Part shown: positions 34,108 through 43,009 of the stretch, one piece after another
Layout of the letters: each line of letters starts with the position of its first letter
Numbering within the stretch: the first letter of the stretch is position 1
Assembly (NCBI RefSeq): GCF_004320525.1
Contig: NZ_SIHX01000003.1
Span: 124,001 to 188,000, forward strand
DNA: 64,000 bases
Direction of reading: 5' to 3'
From: Arthrobacter sp. S39
GTDB taxonomy: Bacteria; Actinomycetota; Actinomycetes; Actinomycetales; Micrococcaceae
Notes under the pieces: generated by a model
Database searches by the model: none
Told to the model about the DNA's origin: nothing
What the model saw: the letters and a program-made list of their open reading frames with translations, nothing else
Program-made: the position numbers and the translations under genes

Positions 34108-34863
34108 GTGACCAAGCGCAAGACTGATGAACACGGCAAACCTCACTCCACCGGGGCCGTTGACCGGCCCTTGCGCAAAGCGGTCCTGACTGTCCTGGAG
34201 CCGTCCGGACCCACGCTGGGTGTGGCCCTTGTGCTGCACGGGGGCAAGTCGCACAGCTTCGAGCCTGTGGAGGCCCACCACCTGAGCCCTGCCCGGATGG
34301 TGCCGTTTGCTAAACACCTGCACCGCGCCGGGCGGGACCAAGGCCTGGCGGTGTGGTCCTTGCGCAACAGTGTGCGGGGCTGGAACGGCCACGACATGAC
34401 GCCGCTGCAGGACGCCCGGTGGGCCCTGGAGCAAATCAGGCAGCGGCACCCGGGAGTCCCGGTCTTCCTGCTGGGACATTCCATGGGAGGGCTGACCGCG
34501 GTGTGCGCGGCCGACGATCCACAGGTGGCAGCCGTTGTGGCCCTCGCGCCCTGGCTCAGCCCCGAAACACCCTCGTCCCGGGTCGCCGGGAAGAAAGTAC
34601 TGATTGTCCACGGGACCACCGACCGCTGGACCAGCGCCTCCGAGTCGCTCAAGTTTGCCCGCCGCGCCACCGGCGCCGCCTCCATGCAATACGTGACACT
34701 GAAGGGTGCCGGCCATTTTATGTTCCGCAGGGTCCGCCTGTGGCATGCCCTGGCTACGGGATTCATCATGAAGGCCTTCGGTGAAGCAACCGGGGCTGGT
34801 CCCGCCTCCTCGCGTGCCCTGGATGAACTGTTGCCCGCGACATCCGTCCAGGTCACCCTGTGA
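34108..34863 (+). CDS. alpha/beta hydrolase
   Basis: 251 residues. The nucleophile elbow is GHSMGG (VFLLGHSMGGLTAVCA), with the oxyanion loop VLHGGKSHSFEP, an Asp candidate in IVHGTTDRWTSAS and a His in LKGAGHFMFRR, so the Ser-Asp-His triad is complete. The N-terminus is basic (MTKRKTDEHGK) with no signal peptide. The start is GTG. Substrate unknown. Its stop overlaps the GTG start of the next gene (GTGA), so the two form an operon. Confidence 0.85.
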   Translation: MTKRKTDEHGKPHSTGAVDRPLRKAVLTVLEPSGPTLGVALVLHGGKSHSFEPVEAHHLSPARMVPFAKHLHRAGRDQGLAVWSLRNSVRGWNGHDMTPLQDARWALEQIRQRHPGVPVFLLGHSMGGLTAVCAADDPQVAAVVALAPWLSPETPSSRVAGKKVLIVHGTTDRWTSASESLKFARRATGAASMQYVTLKGAGHFMFRRVRLWHALATGFIMKAFGEATGAGPASSRALDELLPATSVQVTL

Positions 34864-35660
34864 GTCCGTTTCCGTGGCCGGAATTTGTGGCTTCACTGCC
34901 CTGGACGGCGTTGGCCGTTGTCCTGGTCCTGGCCGTGACGTTCGCCGTGGCCGTCCGGCAGGACCGGCACTCCGTTATGGACGTTGCCTGGGGGCCGGGT
35001 TTTGTGGCTGTCGCCGCCGTGTCCTGGTTCCTGTCAGCGGGCTCCGGCGATGACCTGCGGCGGCTGCTCCTGCTGGTGCTGGCAGCCATGTGGGGACTCC
35101 GCCTCGGCGCGCATATCGGCTGGCGCGCCCGCGACGGGCACGAGGACCCCCGCTATAAGGAGATGCTGGGCCCGGCGCAGGGTTCACGCAACGTCTACGC
35201 CCTCCGCCGGGTATACCTGCCGCAGGGCGTGGTCATGTTCTTTGTCTCCCTCACGGTCCAGGTGGGCATGTTCTCCACCGGACCGGTCGGATGGCTGGCC
35301 GTCCTCGGCGTCCTGCTGTGGCTGACCGGGTTCATTTTTGAGACCGTGGGCGACTGGCAGCTGGCCCGGTTCAAGAAGGATCCGTCGCGCCGCGGCACCG
35401 TGCTCAACACGGGCCTCTGGCGCTACACACGGCATCCGAACTACTTCGGCGATGCCGCCGTCTGGACCGGGCTGTTCCTGATCACCGCGGAGTCCTGGCC
35501 GGGTGTCCTGACGCTGCTGTCACCGGCACTGATGGTGTGGACGCTGGCCGGGAAGACGGGCAAGCCGCTGACGGAGAAGGCCATGTCCGGCCGGCCCGGC
35601 TACCGCGAGTACGTGGAATCCACGAGCGGGTTCATCCCCTGGCCGCCCAAGCGACGGTGA
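34860..35660 (+). CDS. DUF1295 family membrane protein (steroid reductase/ICMT-like)
   Basis: 266 residues, about six membrane helices. The C-terminal region has the conserved GLWRYTRHPNYFGDAAVWTG motif and GRPGYREYVESTSGFIPW at the end, shared by DUF1295, 3-oxo-5-alpha-steroid 4-dehydrogenase and isoprenylcysteine methyltransferase folds. N-terminal VMDVAWGPGFVAVA is also typical of DUF1295. A reductase or methyltransferase acting on a lipid is possible; no substrate can be assigned. It overlaps the hydrolase gene by four bases, and a 31-bp perfect hairpin begins three bases after its stop. Confidence 0.85.
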   Translation: MSPFPWPEFVASLPWTALAVVLVLAVTFAVAVRQDRHSVMDVAWGPGFVAVAAVSWFLSAGSGDDLRRLLLLVLAAMWGLRLGAHIGWRARDGHEDPRYKEMLGPAQGSRNVYALRRVYLPQGVVMFFVSLTVQVGMFSTGPVGWLAVLGVLLWLTGFIFETVGDWQLARFKKDPSRRGTVLNTGLWRYTRHPNYFGDAAVWTGLFLITAESWPGVLTLLSPALMVWTLAGKTGKPLTEKAMSGRPGYREYVESTSGFIPWPPKRR

Positions 35661-35663
35661 TTT

Positions 35664-35729
35664 CCCAACTAGGTAGCGCTATCTGTCGTTTTGAGGGTTC
35701 AAAACGACAGATAGCGCTACCTAGTTGGG
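35664..35729. repeat. 31-bp perfect inverted repeat, intergenic hairpin family (copy A)
   Basis: Arms 35664-35694 and 35699-35729 are exact reverse complements around a 4-base loop. The arm contains AACTAGGTAGCGC and TGTCGTTTTGA. It fills the space between two convergent genes (stops at 35660 and 35740) and could terminate both. It shares its core with the repeats at 54926 and 55679. Confidence 0.92.
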
Positions 35730-35739
35730 GTCGGAACGG

Positions 35740-36771
35740 TCAGTCCGAGACGATCAGCGTTTCCGCGCCCGCCTGCCGCGCCTTGCCGCTGTCCAGCAGG
35801 GGCTCGACGGCGGCACGCAGCGCTGTCATGGAGTCGTCCAGTTCCAGCATGACCGGGTGCTGGTACGCGAGGAGTGAGAGCAGGTCGCGGACCGCTTCGG
35901 CGGCATCGGCGGTGTCCAGCGCAGGATCGTGGCCAACAAAAACATCCGTGGCAGCCGAACCCGGTGCGGAGCCTTCCGGGGCCAGCGGATCCTGGAAGGC
36001 CTCGGCGTAGCTCACTGCGAAGGCGCGGATCCTGCCCTTCTTGCTGGGCGCAACGCCCGAGCCGAAGGCGGACTCCGGCTCGGCCCGCAGCACAATCGCA
36101 CCGTGGGCGCCGGTGAGGTCGTCAAGGAAGAGCTTCTGCACCTGCCCCATGGACAGCACGCCCGGTGAGTCCCAGCCGTGGATGGAGGTGTAGTACCGCC
36201 CCACCACGTCGGTCAGCTCAACGGACCCGGTGGCGAGGTCCATGACCACATCGGACCCGGCGTTCTCGTCATTGGCCGGGCGGCCGCCGTTGTCCTTGGC
36301 CGGGAAGACCGGCAGCTTCAGGGCACCGGGCTCCACCACCACCAGCCGGGAACGCTGGATGGCCGACAGGCCGAACTCCTCGGCGAACGCAGCCCCGGGG
36401 CTGCCGGGCTGGACCTTCGCGCGGAGCTTGGAGACGCCCGACGGCGCCTGGTCGGCCTCGCGGCGGAGCATGGTCAGGAGCGTGGCACCGATGCCGGCGC
36501 GCCGGTGGTCCCGTGCCACTTCGATGTAGGCCCACAGCCGCTCGGGGTGCAGCGACGCCTCGTACACCACGCCCGCTGCCACCGGAATGCCGACGCCGTC
36601 AACGACGTCCTCGGCCACGATGGTGCGGCGCCACGGGGTTCCGTCAGCACCGGCTGAGGAGACGGTCAGGGCGCCGCGGAACTGGCCGGCCTGGAACGTC
36701 TCCGGGTCGCCCCAGATCTCCAGCAGCGCCAGGTCGTCGCCTTCGCGCCATTCGCGGTACTCGATGGCCAT
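35740..36771 (-). CDS. GNAT family N-acetyltransferase
   Basis: 343 residues. The N-terminal half is a GNAT domain: strand-helix start IEYREWREGDDLALLEIW, then LWAYIEVARDHRRAGIGATL with the acetyl-CoA loop RRAGIG. The C-terminal half (about 170-343) has no clear GNAT motif but could be a degenerate second domain (GHGAIVLRAEPESAFGS-like strands). Length and two-part layout resemble mycothiol synthase MshD, but the match is not strong enough to name it. It starts two bases after the glyQS stop codon. Confidence 0.8.
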   Translation of the reverse strand: MAIEYREWREGDDLALLEIWGDPETFQAGQFRGALTVSSAGADGTPWRRTIVAEDVVDGVGIPVAAGVVYEASLHPERLWAYIEVARDHRRAGIGATLLTMLRREADQAPSGVSKLRAKVQPGSPGAAFAEEFGLSAIQRSRLVVVEPGALKLPVFPAKDNGGRPANDENAGSDVVMDLATGSVELTDVVGRYYTSIHGWDSPGVLSMGQVQKLFLDDLTGAHGAIVLRAEPESAFGSGVAPSKKGRIRAFAVSYAEAFQDPLAPEGSAPGSAATDVFVGHDPALDTADAAEAVRDLLSLLAYQHPVMLELDDSMTALRAAVEPLLDSGKARQAGAETLIVSD

Positions 36772-36773
36772 GC

Positions 36774-38159
36774 TCAGGCGCCGATCAGGCGGGCGGCCAG
36801 GTAGCCTTCCACCTTGTCCAGGGACACGCGTTCCTGGGTCATGGTGTCCCGCTCGCGGATGGTCACGGCGTGGTCCTCGAGGGTGTCGAAGTCCACGGTG
36901 ATGCAGAACGGGGTGCCGATCTCGTCCTGGCGGCGGTAGCGGCGGCCGATCGCGCCGGCGTCGTCGAAGTCGATGTTCCAGTTCTTGCGCAGCTGCGCAC
37001 CCAGGTCCTTGGCCTTCGGCGACAGGTCCTCGTTGCGGCTCAGCGGCAGCACCGCGGCCTTGACCGGGGCCAGGCGCGGGTCCAGCTTCAGGACGGTGCG
37101 GACGTCGACGCCGCCCTTGGCGTTGGGTGCCTCGTCTTCGGTGTAGGCGTCCACCAGGAACGCCATGAAGGAACGGGTCAGGCCGGCGGCCGGCTCGATC
37201 ACGTACGGGGTGTAGCGCTCATTGGTGGCCTGGTTGAAGTAGCTCAGGTCCTGGCCGGACGCCTTGGAGTGCGTGGAAAGGTCAAAGTCGGTGCGGTTGG
37301 CGATGCCTTCGAGCTCGCCCCATTCCGAGCCCTGGAAGCCGAAGCGGTATTCGATGTCGGTGGTGCCCTTGGAGTAGTGGCTGAGTTTCTCCAGCGGGTG
37401 CTCGAAGAAGCGCAGGTTCTCCTCACGGATGCCCAGGGACGTGTACCAGGACATGCGCTCCTTCATCCAGTACTGGTGCCACTCTTCGTCCGTGCCGGGC
37501 TCGACGAAGAACTCCATTTCCATCTGCTCGAATTCACGGGTGCGGAAGATGAAGTTTCCGGGCGTGATCTCGTTGCGGAAGGACTTGCCGATCTGGCCGA
37601 TGCCGAACGGCGGCTTCTTGCGGGACGTGGTGAGCACGTTGCTGAAGTTCACAAAGATGCCCTGGGCCGTTTCCGGGCGCAGGTAGTGCATGCCTTCCTC
37701 GCTGGCGACGGGGCCGAGGAAGGTCTTGAGCAGGCCGGAGAATTCCTGGGGCTCGGTCCATTCGCCGCGGGTGCCGCAGTTGGCGCAGGCGATGTCCTTC
37801 AGGCCGTTCTCGGCGGGGCGGCCCTTCTTTTCCTCGTATTCTTCCTCGAGGTGGTCCGCGCGGTAGCGCTTGTGGCAGGACAGGCACTCCACCAGGGGGT
37901 CGGAGAACACGTCGACGTGGCCGGAGGCTTCCCATACCTGGCGGGGCAGGATGACAGAGGAGTCCAGGCCCACCACGTCCTCGCGGCCGCGGACCATGGA
38001 CTGCCACCACTGGCGCTTGATGTTTTCCTTCAGCTCGGCGCCGAGGGGCCCGTAGTCCCAGGCAGAACGCGAACCACCGTAGATCTCACCGGCCTGGAAC
38101 ACGAAGCCCCTCCGCTTGGAGAGGGAGATGACCTGATCGAGAACGGATTTTGCTGCCAT
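36774..38159 (-). CDS. glyQS: glycine-tRNA ligase, single-chain (alpha2) type
   Basis: Charges tRNA-Gly. 461 residues, class II. Motif stretches: [20 protein letters not shown] at the N-terminus, [16 protein letters not shown], and [20 protein letters not shown] (motif 2 region, FRNEI). A zinc-binding insert has [17 protein letters not shown] and [12 protein letters not shown] (C-x2-C twice). C-terminal anticodon domain: [13 protein letters not shown] strand [19 protein letters not shown] precedes the ATG. No T-box leader is apparent upstream. Confidence 0.96.
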   Translation of the reverse strand: MAAKSVLDQVISLSKRRGFVFQAGEIYGGSRSAWDYGPLGAELKENIKRQWWQSMVRGREDVVGLDSSVILPRQVWEASGHVDVFSDPLVECLSCHKRYRADHLEEEYEEKKGRPAENGLKDIACANCGTRGEWTEPQEFSGLLKTFLGPVASEEGMHYLRPETAQGIFVNFSNVLTTSRKKPPFGIGQIGKSFRNEITPGNFIFRTREFEQMEMEFFVEPGTDEEWHQYWMKERMSWYTSLGIREENLRFFEHPLEKLSHYSKGTTDIEYRFGFQGSEWGELEGIANRTDFDLSTHSKASGQDLSYFNQATNERYTPYVIEPAAGLTRSFMAFLVDAYTEDEAPNAKGGVDVRTVLKLDPRLAPVKAAVLPLSRNEDLSPKAKDLGAQLRKNWNIDFDDAGAIGRRYRRQDEIGTPFCITVDFDTLEDHAVTIRERDTMTQERVSLDKVEGYLAARLIGA

Positions 38160-38308
38160 GGTGGAACTCCAATTTCTACAGGGCCGCTGGGTGCGGTCCG
38201 CGGGTTATCTGGCCGCCGGGATCACCGTTGGCGAATCACCGTTGGTGGCCGGGCGGGGCGGGGCGAAGGAAAGATTGCAGAAAGCTGCGTGTCCTAGCCT
38301 ACCGGCCA

Positions 38309-39310
38309 CTACCTCCGAAAAGCGCCCCGGGGCCAGGGCAGTGTGGCCAGGATGATGGCGGCCAGGGTGAGGACGGTGCCCAGGACGGTGGCAGGCGCCA
38401 CGATGGTTCCGGGAGCGGGCACCAGGAGGTCAAGGCCGAGGGAGCCCAGCAGCTGCCCGGCGATCATGCCAAGGCCTGTCACCAGGACTCCGAGGCTTCG
38501 GACCAGGAGTGCGCCCAGCCCGATGAACACACAGCCCATGGGCCCGCCAAGGTAGTACCACCATTCCCCCGGCAAAGGGCTGCCCGGCCCGGCAACGGCA
38601 ACCTTGATGCCCCATGCAGTCCACAGCACCACCGTGCCGGCCACGAAGTTGACCAGCGTCGCCGCGATGGGCGTGCCGTAGTGGACGGTGGCTGTTCCGT
38701 TCATGGCCTGCTGGAAGCTCATCAGGAACCCCGCGAGGACGGGCAACAGGAGCGGCAGCAGCAGCGTCTCCGGCCCTCCGGCTGCCCCGCCGGAAGCTCC
38801 AGCGGAGGCCGCGGCAGGGGCCGCGAACCGCGGCGAGACCGCCCACGCCACGGCGGCGATAGTGAGGACGCAGCCGATGATCCGGATGCCGGTCACGGGC
38901 TTCTTGCCGGCGGGGCCGATGCCCAGCCGGTCCACCAGCAGGCCGCTCACCGTCTGGCCGGTCACGGTGGCCACGGTGAACAGCGCCACGCCCAGGAGGC
39001 CAACAGTGAAGGACTGTGCGAAGACAAACAGCGCCCCAATCCCGCCAGCCAGGACGTACACCGGCGGGAAGGCACGGTTTCGGACGGCCGGAACGATCTT
39101 CGCGAGACCGGCCCGTCCCTTCGGAAGGACCAGGGAAATCAGGATCATCAGGATCAGGCCTGTGCTGAAACTCACCACCGCCGCGGCGATCCCGTCATTG
39201 AGCCGGGCACCAAGTGCGCCGTTGATCCGGCCCTGGACAGGGATGGCAAGCCCTGCTCCGACTGCCAACGGGAGGCCTGCGAGCAACGGCAGCCGGGGGG
39301 TGTGGGTCAT
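38309..39310 (-). CDS. DMT family transporter, YdcZ (DUF606) type
   Basis: 333 residues with ten hydrophobic helices in two YdcZ units: the first has GAGLAIPVQGRINGALGARL, the second AGFLMSFQQAMNGTATVHYG, each followed by a VVSFSTGLI or LVNFVAGTVV helix. This duplicated layout defines the DMT_YdcZ family. Substrate unknown. ATG 39310 with AAGG eight bases upstream is preferred over GTG 39319. It is divergent from the small S4 gene. Confidence 0.87.
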   Translation of the reverse strand: MTHTPRLPLLAGLPLAVGAGLAIPVQGRINGALGARLNDGIAAAVVSFSTGLILMILISLVLPKGRAGLAKIVPAVRNRAFPPVYVLAGGIGALFVFAQSFTVGLLGVALFTVATVTGQTVSGLLVDRLGIGPAGKKPVTGIRIIGCVLTIAAVAWAVSPRFAAPAAASAGASGGAAGGPETLLLPLLLPVLAGFLMSFQQAMNGTATVHYGTPIAATLVNFVAGTVVLWTAWGIKVAVAGPGSPLPGEWWYYLGGPMGCVFIGLGALLVRSLGVLVTGLGMIAGQLLGSLGLDLLVPAPGTIVAPATVLGTVLTLAAIILATLPWPRGAFRR

Positions 39311-39343
39311 TGGATTCACCTTACGTCAGGCATCATTGCTTGT

Positions 39344-39577
39344 ATGAGCAACCCGGACATCGAAGAGATCCCCATCCGCGACAGCATGATCCGCCTCGGC
39401 CAGCTCCTGAAGCTCGCCAGCCTGGTGGAGGACGGCGTGGAGGCCGCCGAGCTGATCAAGAACGGGCTCGTCAAGGTCAACGGGGATATTGATGACCGCC
39501 GCGGACGCCAGCTGCACAACGGCGACACCGTCACCGTCAACGGGCAGACCGTGAAAGTGGTCGCGCCGGAGGCCTGA
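39344..39577 (+). CDS. S4 domain RNA-binding protein (YaaA/RlbA-like)
   Basis: 77 residues, almost entirely one S4 domain: IRLGQLLKLASLVEDGVEAA, LIKNGLVKVNGDIDDRRGRQ and LHNGDTVTVNGQTVKV. These short S4 proteins bind structured RNA, probably rRNA or tRNA. The start is ATG at 39344 and no ribosome site is visible, so a leaderless mRNA is possible. The surrounding open frame extends back through the neighbour on the other strand and is not real upstream of this ATG. Confidence 0.88.
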   Translation: MSNPDIEEIPIRDSMIRLGQLLKLASLVEDGVEAAELIKNGLVKVNGDIDDRRGRQLHNGDTVTVNGQTVKVVAPEA

Positions 39578-39634
39578 CCCCCGCGGCAGCGTCTGGCGGG
39601 CCGGGCGCAATAGCCGCGGCGCCGCCGTCGTGCC

Positions 39635-40285
39635 TTACTTGTTGAGCACCTCGTGCGTCAGGAACTCGGACACGTGCCCGACCTCCTGCTGGTTGATGCC
39701 GTGCCACATGCCCGTGTACAGCACCTTGGTGAGTTTGACGTGCTTGCGCACCCAGCCCATGGTGAATTCGACCTTGTCCGGGGTGATCACCGGGTCCTGC
39801 TGGTCGCGGCCCCAGAACATCGGCACCGTGCCGTCCAGGTCGGCGTCGCGGAACGAGGGGTCCCCGCCGGCGTCCACCGCAAAGCCGGAAAGCCCGACGA
39901 CGGCGGCGAAGTCCGCGGGACGCTGCCGCAGCAGCGTGGTGGCCATGGCCATCCCCATGGAGAAGCCCAGCAGCGTCACCGAGGAGTGGCCGTCCTTGAT
40001 GGTGTCGATCCAGTCCAGCACGTAGCCGGAGGCCTTTTTCACGGCGTCCAGGGAGTAGTCGATCGAGGCTGTCAGCGGGAACCACGTGAAGCCGGGCCCC
40101 ATGGCCATCGGGGCACGGACTGAAGCCACCGCGAAGTCGGCCGGCAGCATGTCCGCCAGGCTCAGGAGGTCCTGTTCGTTGGCGCCGTACCCGTGCAGCA
40201 GCACCAGCAGCGGCTTCCCGGCGCGCTGGTCTTCGGGCTGGGACCACAAAACAACGGGGGCGGGAAATACTTCGGCGTCAGTCAT
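39635..40285 (-). CDS. phospholipase/carboxylesterase-type alpha/beta hydrolase
   Basis: 216 residues. LLVLLHGYGANEQDLLSLA is the oxyanion hole region, GFSMGMAMATTL is the nucleophile elbow (G-x-S-x-G), with Asp in WGRDQQDPVITP and His in YTGMWHGINQQE, the full triad of the YpfH/acyl-protein thioesterase group. No signal peptide, so cytoplasmic. The start ATG at 40285 (MTDAEVFPAP) has GGAA just before it; an ATG at 40294 would add three residues. Substrate unknown. Confidence 0.85.
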   Translation of the reverse strand: MTDAEVFPAPVVLWSQPEDQRAGKPLLVLLHGYGANEQDLLSLADMLPADFAVASVRAPMAMGPGFTWFPLTASIDYSLDAVKKASGYVLDWIDTIKDGHSSVTLLGFSMGMAMATTLLRQRPADFAAVVGLSGFAVDAGGDPSFRDADLDGTVPMFWGRDQQDPVITPDKVEFTMGWVRKHVKLTKVLYTGMWHGINQQEVGHVSEFLTHEVLNK

Positions 40286-40362
40286 GGTTTCCATTCTTAC
40301 AGCTACCCGGCGGTAACAACCTACGTTGGCGTAGCTTGAGAACGAGAAGGCAGGATAGGACC

Positions 40363-41232
40363 GTGAGTGAAGCCAGAGCCATGCAGAACCCGCCGTCCGA
40401 TGTCACGGAACATCCCTGGAGCCGCTATGTGGCCATGGGCGATTCCTTCACCGAGGGCATCGGCGACCCCGAACCGTCGAGGCCGGGCGGGTACCGGGGC
40501 TGGGCGGACAGGGTGGCGGAGGAACTGGGCCGCGGCCAGAGCGATTTCGCGTACGCCAACCTTGCGGTGCGCGGCAGGCTCCTGCAGCAGATCGTGGACC
40601 AGCAGCTTGCCCCGTGCCTTGCCCTGAAGCCAGACCTGGTGACGCTTTCGGCCGGCGGCAACGACCTCATCCGGCCCGGCGGCGACCCCGACGTCCTGGC
40701 GGAGCGGCTCGATTCCGTCGTGCAGATCCTGGGCATGGGCGGCGCCACCGTGGTGCTTTTCAACGGCCCGGATACCGGGTCCTCGGTCCTTGGCCGGATC
40801 CGCAGCAAGGTGGCCATCTACAACGAGAACCTGCGGACCGTTGCGGCCCGGCATGACGCCATCATCGCCGACATGTGGTCCCTGCGGCAGCTCAGCGACC
40901 CGCAGATGTGGGACGAGGACAGGCTGCACTTCTCGCCCCTGGGACACCACACGATCGCGGCCATGGTGCTTGACTCGCTCAACGTCAGCCACACGCTCGA
41001 ACCCCTGCAGCCCAAGCCGCTGCCGCCGCGCACCTGGCGCGAAGCCCGGTCCGGGGACCTCGTGTGGGCGCGTGAATACTTTGTGCCGTGGGTGGTGCGG
41101 CGGCTTCGCCACCGTTCCTCCGGGGACGGGATCACCGCAAAGCGTCCGACGCCGGGACCCGTGTTCGGCCCGGGCGTCCCGTTGGGATCCGGCGAGGGTC
41201 CGCTCGGCTCCACTGACGCGGCCCGGCACTAG
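40363..41232 (+). CDS. SGNH/GDSL hydrolase family protein
   Basis: 289 residues. Block I is YVAMGDSFTEGIGDPEP with the nucleophile Ser in GDSFTEG; block II Gly in NLAVRGRLLQQIV; block III TLSAGGNDLIRPGG with the catalytic-site Asn; block V DRLHFSPLGHHTIA with the Asp and His. All four SGNH residues are present. There is no signal peptide, so it may act inside the cell on esters. The start GTG has AGGA seven bases upstream. The 60-residue C-terminal tail is basic and proline/glycine-rich. Confidence 0.87.
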   Translation: MSEARAMQNPPSDVTEHPWSRYVAMGDSFTEGIGDPEPSRPGGYRGWADRVAEELGRGQSDFAYANLAVRGRLLQQIVDQQLAPCLALKPDLVTLSAGGNDLIRPGGDPDVLAERLDSVVQILGMGGATVVLFNGPDTGSSVLGRIRSKVAIYNENLRTVAARHDAIIADMWSLRQLSDPQMWDEDRLHFSPLGHHTIAAMVLDSLNVSHTLEPLQPKPLPPRTWREARSGDLVWAREYFVPWVVRRLRHRSSGDGITAKRPTPGPVFGPGVPLGSGEGPLGSTDAARH

Positions 41233-41261
41233 CCGCGGCCGGGCCGGAACCGCGAAGCGTG

Positions 41262-42470
41262 ATGCAGGCGGCAGGCATGGAACCGGATGCTGTGGTGCGG
41301 CGTCGGCTTCAGTCCCAGATGCTCCGCGGTCCGGCAGCGCCATCCCCGGAGGCGGCCCTGCGGAACCTGCTGGCCGTGCAGGCGCAGGAGTTTCCCTACG
41401 CCCGCTGGAGCCTTGCCCAGCGCTCCGTGGCCGATGGATCATTCGGCGGGCCGGCCGGTTCCACCGGTGGAGGCCCTGCCGCCACGGCCGCGGACATCGA
41501 GGAGGCGGTGGCCGACGGCCGGATCCTGCGCACCCACATCCTGCGGCCCACGTGGCATTTTGTCCACCGCGACGATCTCCGCTGGCTCCTTGCCCTCTCC
41601 GCTCCGCGGCTCCACCAGGGCAATGCGGGCATGTACCGCCGCACCGGGATTGACGCCGCCGCTGCCGCCCGGAGCCGGGAGGTCCTGGCCGGGGCCGTCG
41701 CCGGCGGCAACCATCTGACCCGGGAGCAGCTTGCGGCGAGGCTGCAGGATGCCGGCTTCGCGGGAAATGGCCTGGAACTTGCCTACCTGATCATGCACGC
41801 CGAAATCAGCGGGGTCCTGGTCAGCGGAACGCCGGTGCGCAGCCGCGGCGGCGCGCTGAAGCAGACGTACGCCCTCTTTGACGAGCGGGTGCCTGCCGGA
41901 CCGGCCGTGCCGCCGACCCGGCCGGAGGCGCTGGCGGAGCTGGCCCGGCGCTATTTCACGAGCCGCGGTCCGGCCACCGTCAAGGACTGTGCCGACTGGT
42001 CGGGACTGACGATGGCCGAGGTCCGGGAGGGCCTGCGCCTGGCCATCGAGGAACGACCGGAAGTTCTCGGCACTGCGGTGATTGACGGCGTCGTGTTTTA
42101 TTACGGTGCCGGGCAGGGCGCCGGCAGCGCTGAGGGCGGACCGCGGATCGACCTGATCCAGTGCTACGACGAATACGTGATGGGCTATTCCGCCTCCCGG
42201 CACTACCTGGGCGGCACCGCTCCCGCCTTCCCGGTCGATGGCTCGCTGCTGCACGTGGTGCTCCGGGACGGGAGGATGGTTGGCTCCTGGCGGCACACGC
42301 TGCTCCCCGGCCGGTGCGAACTGGACATCCGCCTGTTCGATCCGTCCGGTCCGGTGCCCGGCTCCCCGTTGGCCAACGCCGTGGAAGACGCGGTGGACAG
42401 ATATGCGGCCTTCCTGGGAACCCCGGCCATCCGCGTGCGTAGCGGGGCTAAGCTGGAAGGACACACATGA
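41262..42470 (+). CDS. winged-helix DNA-binding protein, AlkZ/YcaQ-like (HTH_42) family
   Basis: 402 residues from ATG 41262 (ATG 41277, MEPDAVVRRRLQ, is an equally good start). It has the HTH_42 layout: N-terminal LLAVQAQEFPYARWSLAQR, central THILRPTWHFVHRDDLRWLL, and C-terminal DEYVMGYSASRHYLGG with a beta-rich end. AlkZ and YcaQ glycosylases use a QxQ or QxD motif at exactly this N-terminal position; here Q40-A-Q42 gives QxQ. A DNA glycosylase that opens bulky or crosslinked adducts is therefore a fair prediction, not proof. No toxin-biosynthesis genes lie nearby. Confidence 0.8.
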   Translation: MQAAGMEPDAVVRRRLQSQMLRGPAAPSPEAALRNLLAVQAQEFPYARWSLAQRSVADGSFGGPAGSTGGGPAATAADIEEAVADGRILRTHILRPTWHFVHRDDLRWLLALSAPRLHQGNAGMYRRTGIDAAAAARSREVLAGAVAGGNHLTREQLAARLQDAGFAGNGLELAYLIMHAEISGVLVSGTPVRSRGGALKQTYALFDERVPAGPAVPPTRPEALAELARRYFTSRGPATVKDCADWSGLTMAEVREGLRLAIEERPEVLGTAVIDGVVFYYGAGQGAGSAEGGPRIDLIQCYDEYVMGYSASRHYLGGTAPAFPVDGSLLHVVLRDGRMVGSWRHTLLPGRCELDIRLFDPSGPVPGSPLANAVEDAVDRYAAFLGTPAIRVRSGAKLEGHT

Positions 42471-42483
42471 GAGGCGCTACACC

Positions 42484-42978
42484 GTGAACAGCTTGTTCTT
42501 CTGGATCATCATTCTGTCGTTCCTGATTCCGATGGCGATGCGGATGTACCGGAAATCCGTCAACAAGCGGAACCAGGAACAGAGCTTCTCCGGACGCTAC
42601 CCTGACCAGTTTCCCGGCGGCGGCCAGTTCCCCGGGCCGCAGAGCCGGCAGCCGCGTGACGGCTACACCCAGCAGGACTATATGGGCGGCGGGTTCCGCC
42701 AGCTCGACGGACCGCAGCCCCTGCCGCCCAGCCAGCCGCTGCCGCCCATGATGCCCGTTCCGCCCGCGGACCAGCAGTTCCCGCCGTACGGCCAGCCTGC
42801 GCCGGGCCGGGCAGCGGAAGCACCGCAGCAGCCGGCTGCCCCCGCAACTCCCCCGCCGCCGTCGGCCCCGCAGGGCTTCCGTGCCCGCAAACTCGCGGAA
42901 CTGGACCAGCGGTACAGCAACGGCGAGATGGCCGTGGACGAGTACATGAAACGGCGCTCCGAAATCATGGACGGCTGA
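42484..42978 (+). CDS. membrane-anchored protein with C-terminal SHOCT-like domain
   Basis: 164 residues from GTG 42484 (AGAGG nine bases upstream). One N-terminal membrane helix (SLFFWIIILSFLIPMAMRMY), a long Pro/Gln/Gly-rich middle (about 30-125), and a C-terminal short helical domain ARKLAELDQRYSNGEMAVDE followed by YMKRRSEIMDG, which matches the SHOCT pattern (L-x2-L-x4-G-x-I-x2-E-E/D-F/Y-x3-K). Function unknown; SHOCT domains often mediate oligomerisation. It starts 13 bases after the glycosylase-like gene. Confidence 0.75.
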   Translation: MNSLFFWIIILSFLIPMAMRMYRKSVNKRNQEQSFSGRYPDQFPGGGQFPGPQSRQPRDGYTQQDYMGGGFRQLDGPQPLPPSQPLPPMMPVPPADQQFPPYGQPAPGRAAEAPQQPAAPATPPPPSAPQGFRARKLAELDQRYSNGEMAVDEYMKRRSEIMDG

Positions 42979-43009
42979 CCAGCCTGGACAATCCGGCCGG
43001 GCAACCCGG

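Noticed and set aside
35740..36771. Naming the GNAT protein mycothiol synthase (mshD)
   Set aside because: Only the first half has a clear acetyltransferase motif, and no mycothiol genes are nearby.
38160..38308. T-box riboswitch before glyQS
   Set aside because: No AGGGTGG-type T-box core or specifier-loop arrangement is visible in the gap.
38150..39577. 475-codon plus frame ending in the S4 protein
   Set aside because: Only the last 77 codons match a family; the rest is antisense to the YdcZ transporter gene.
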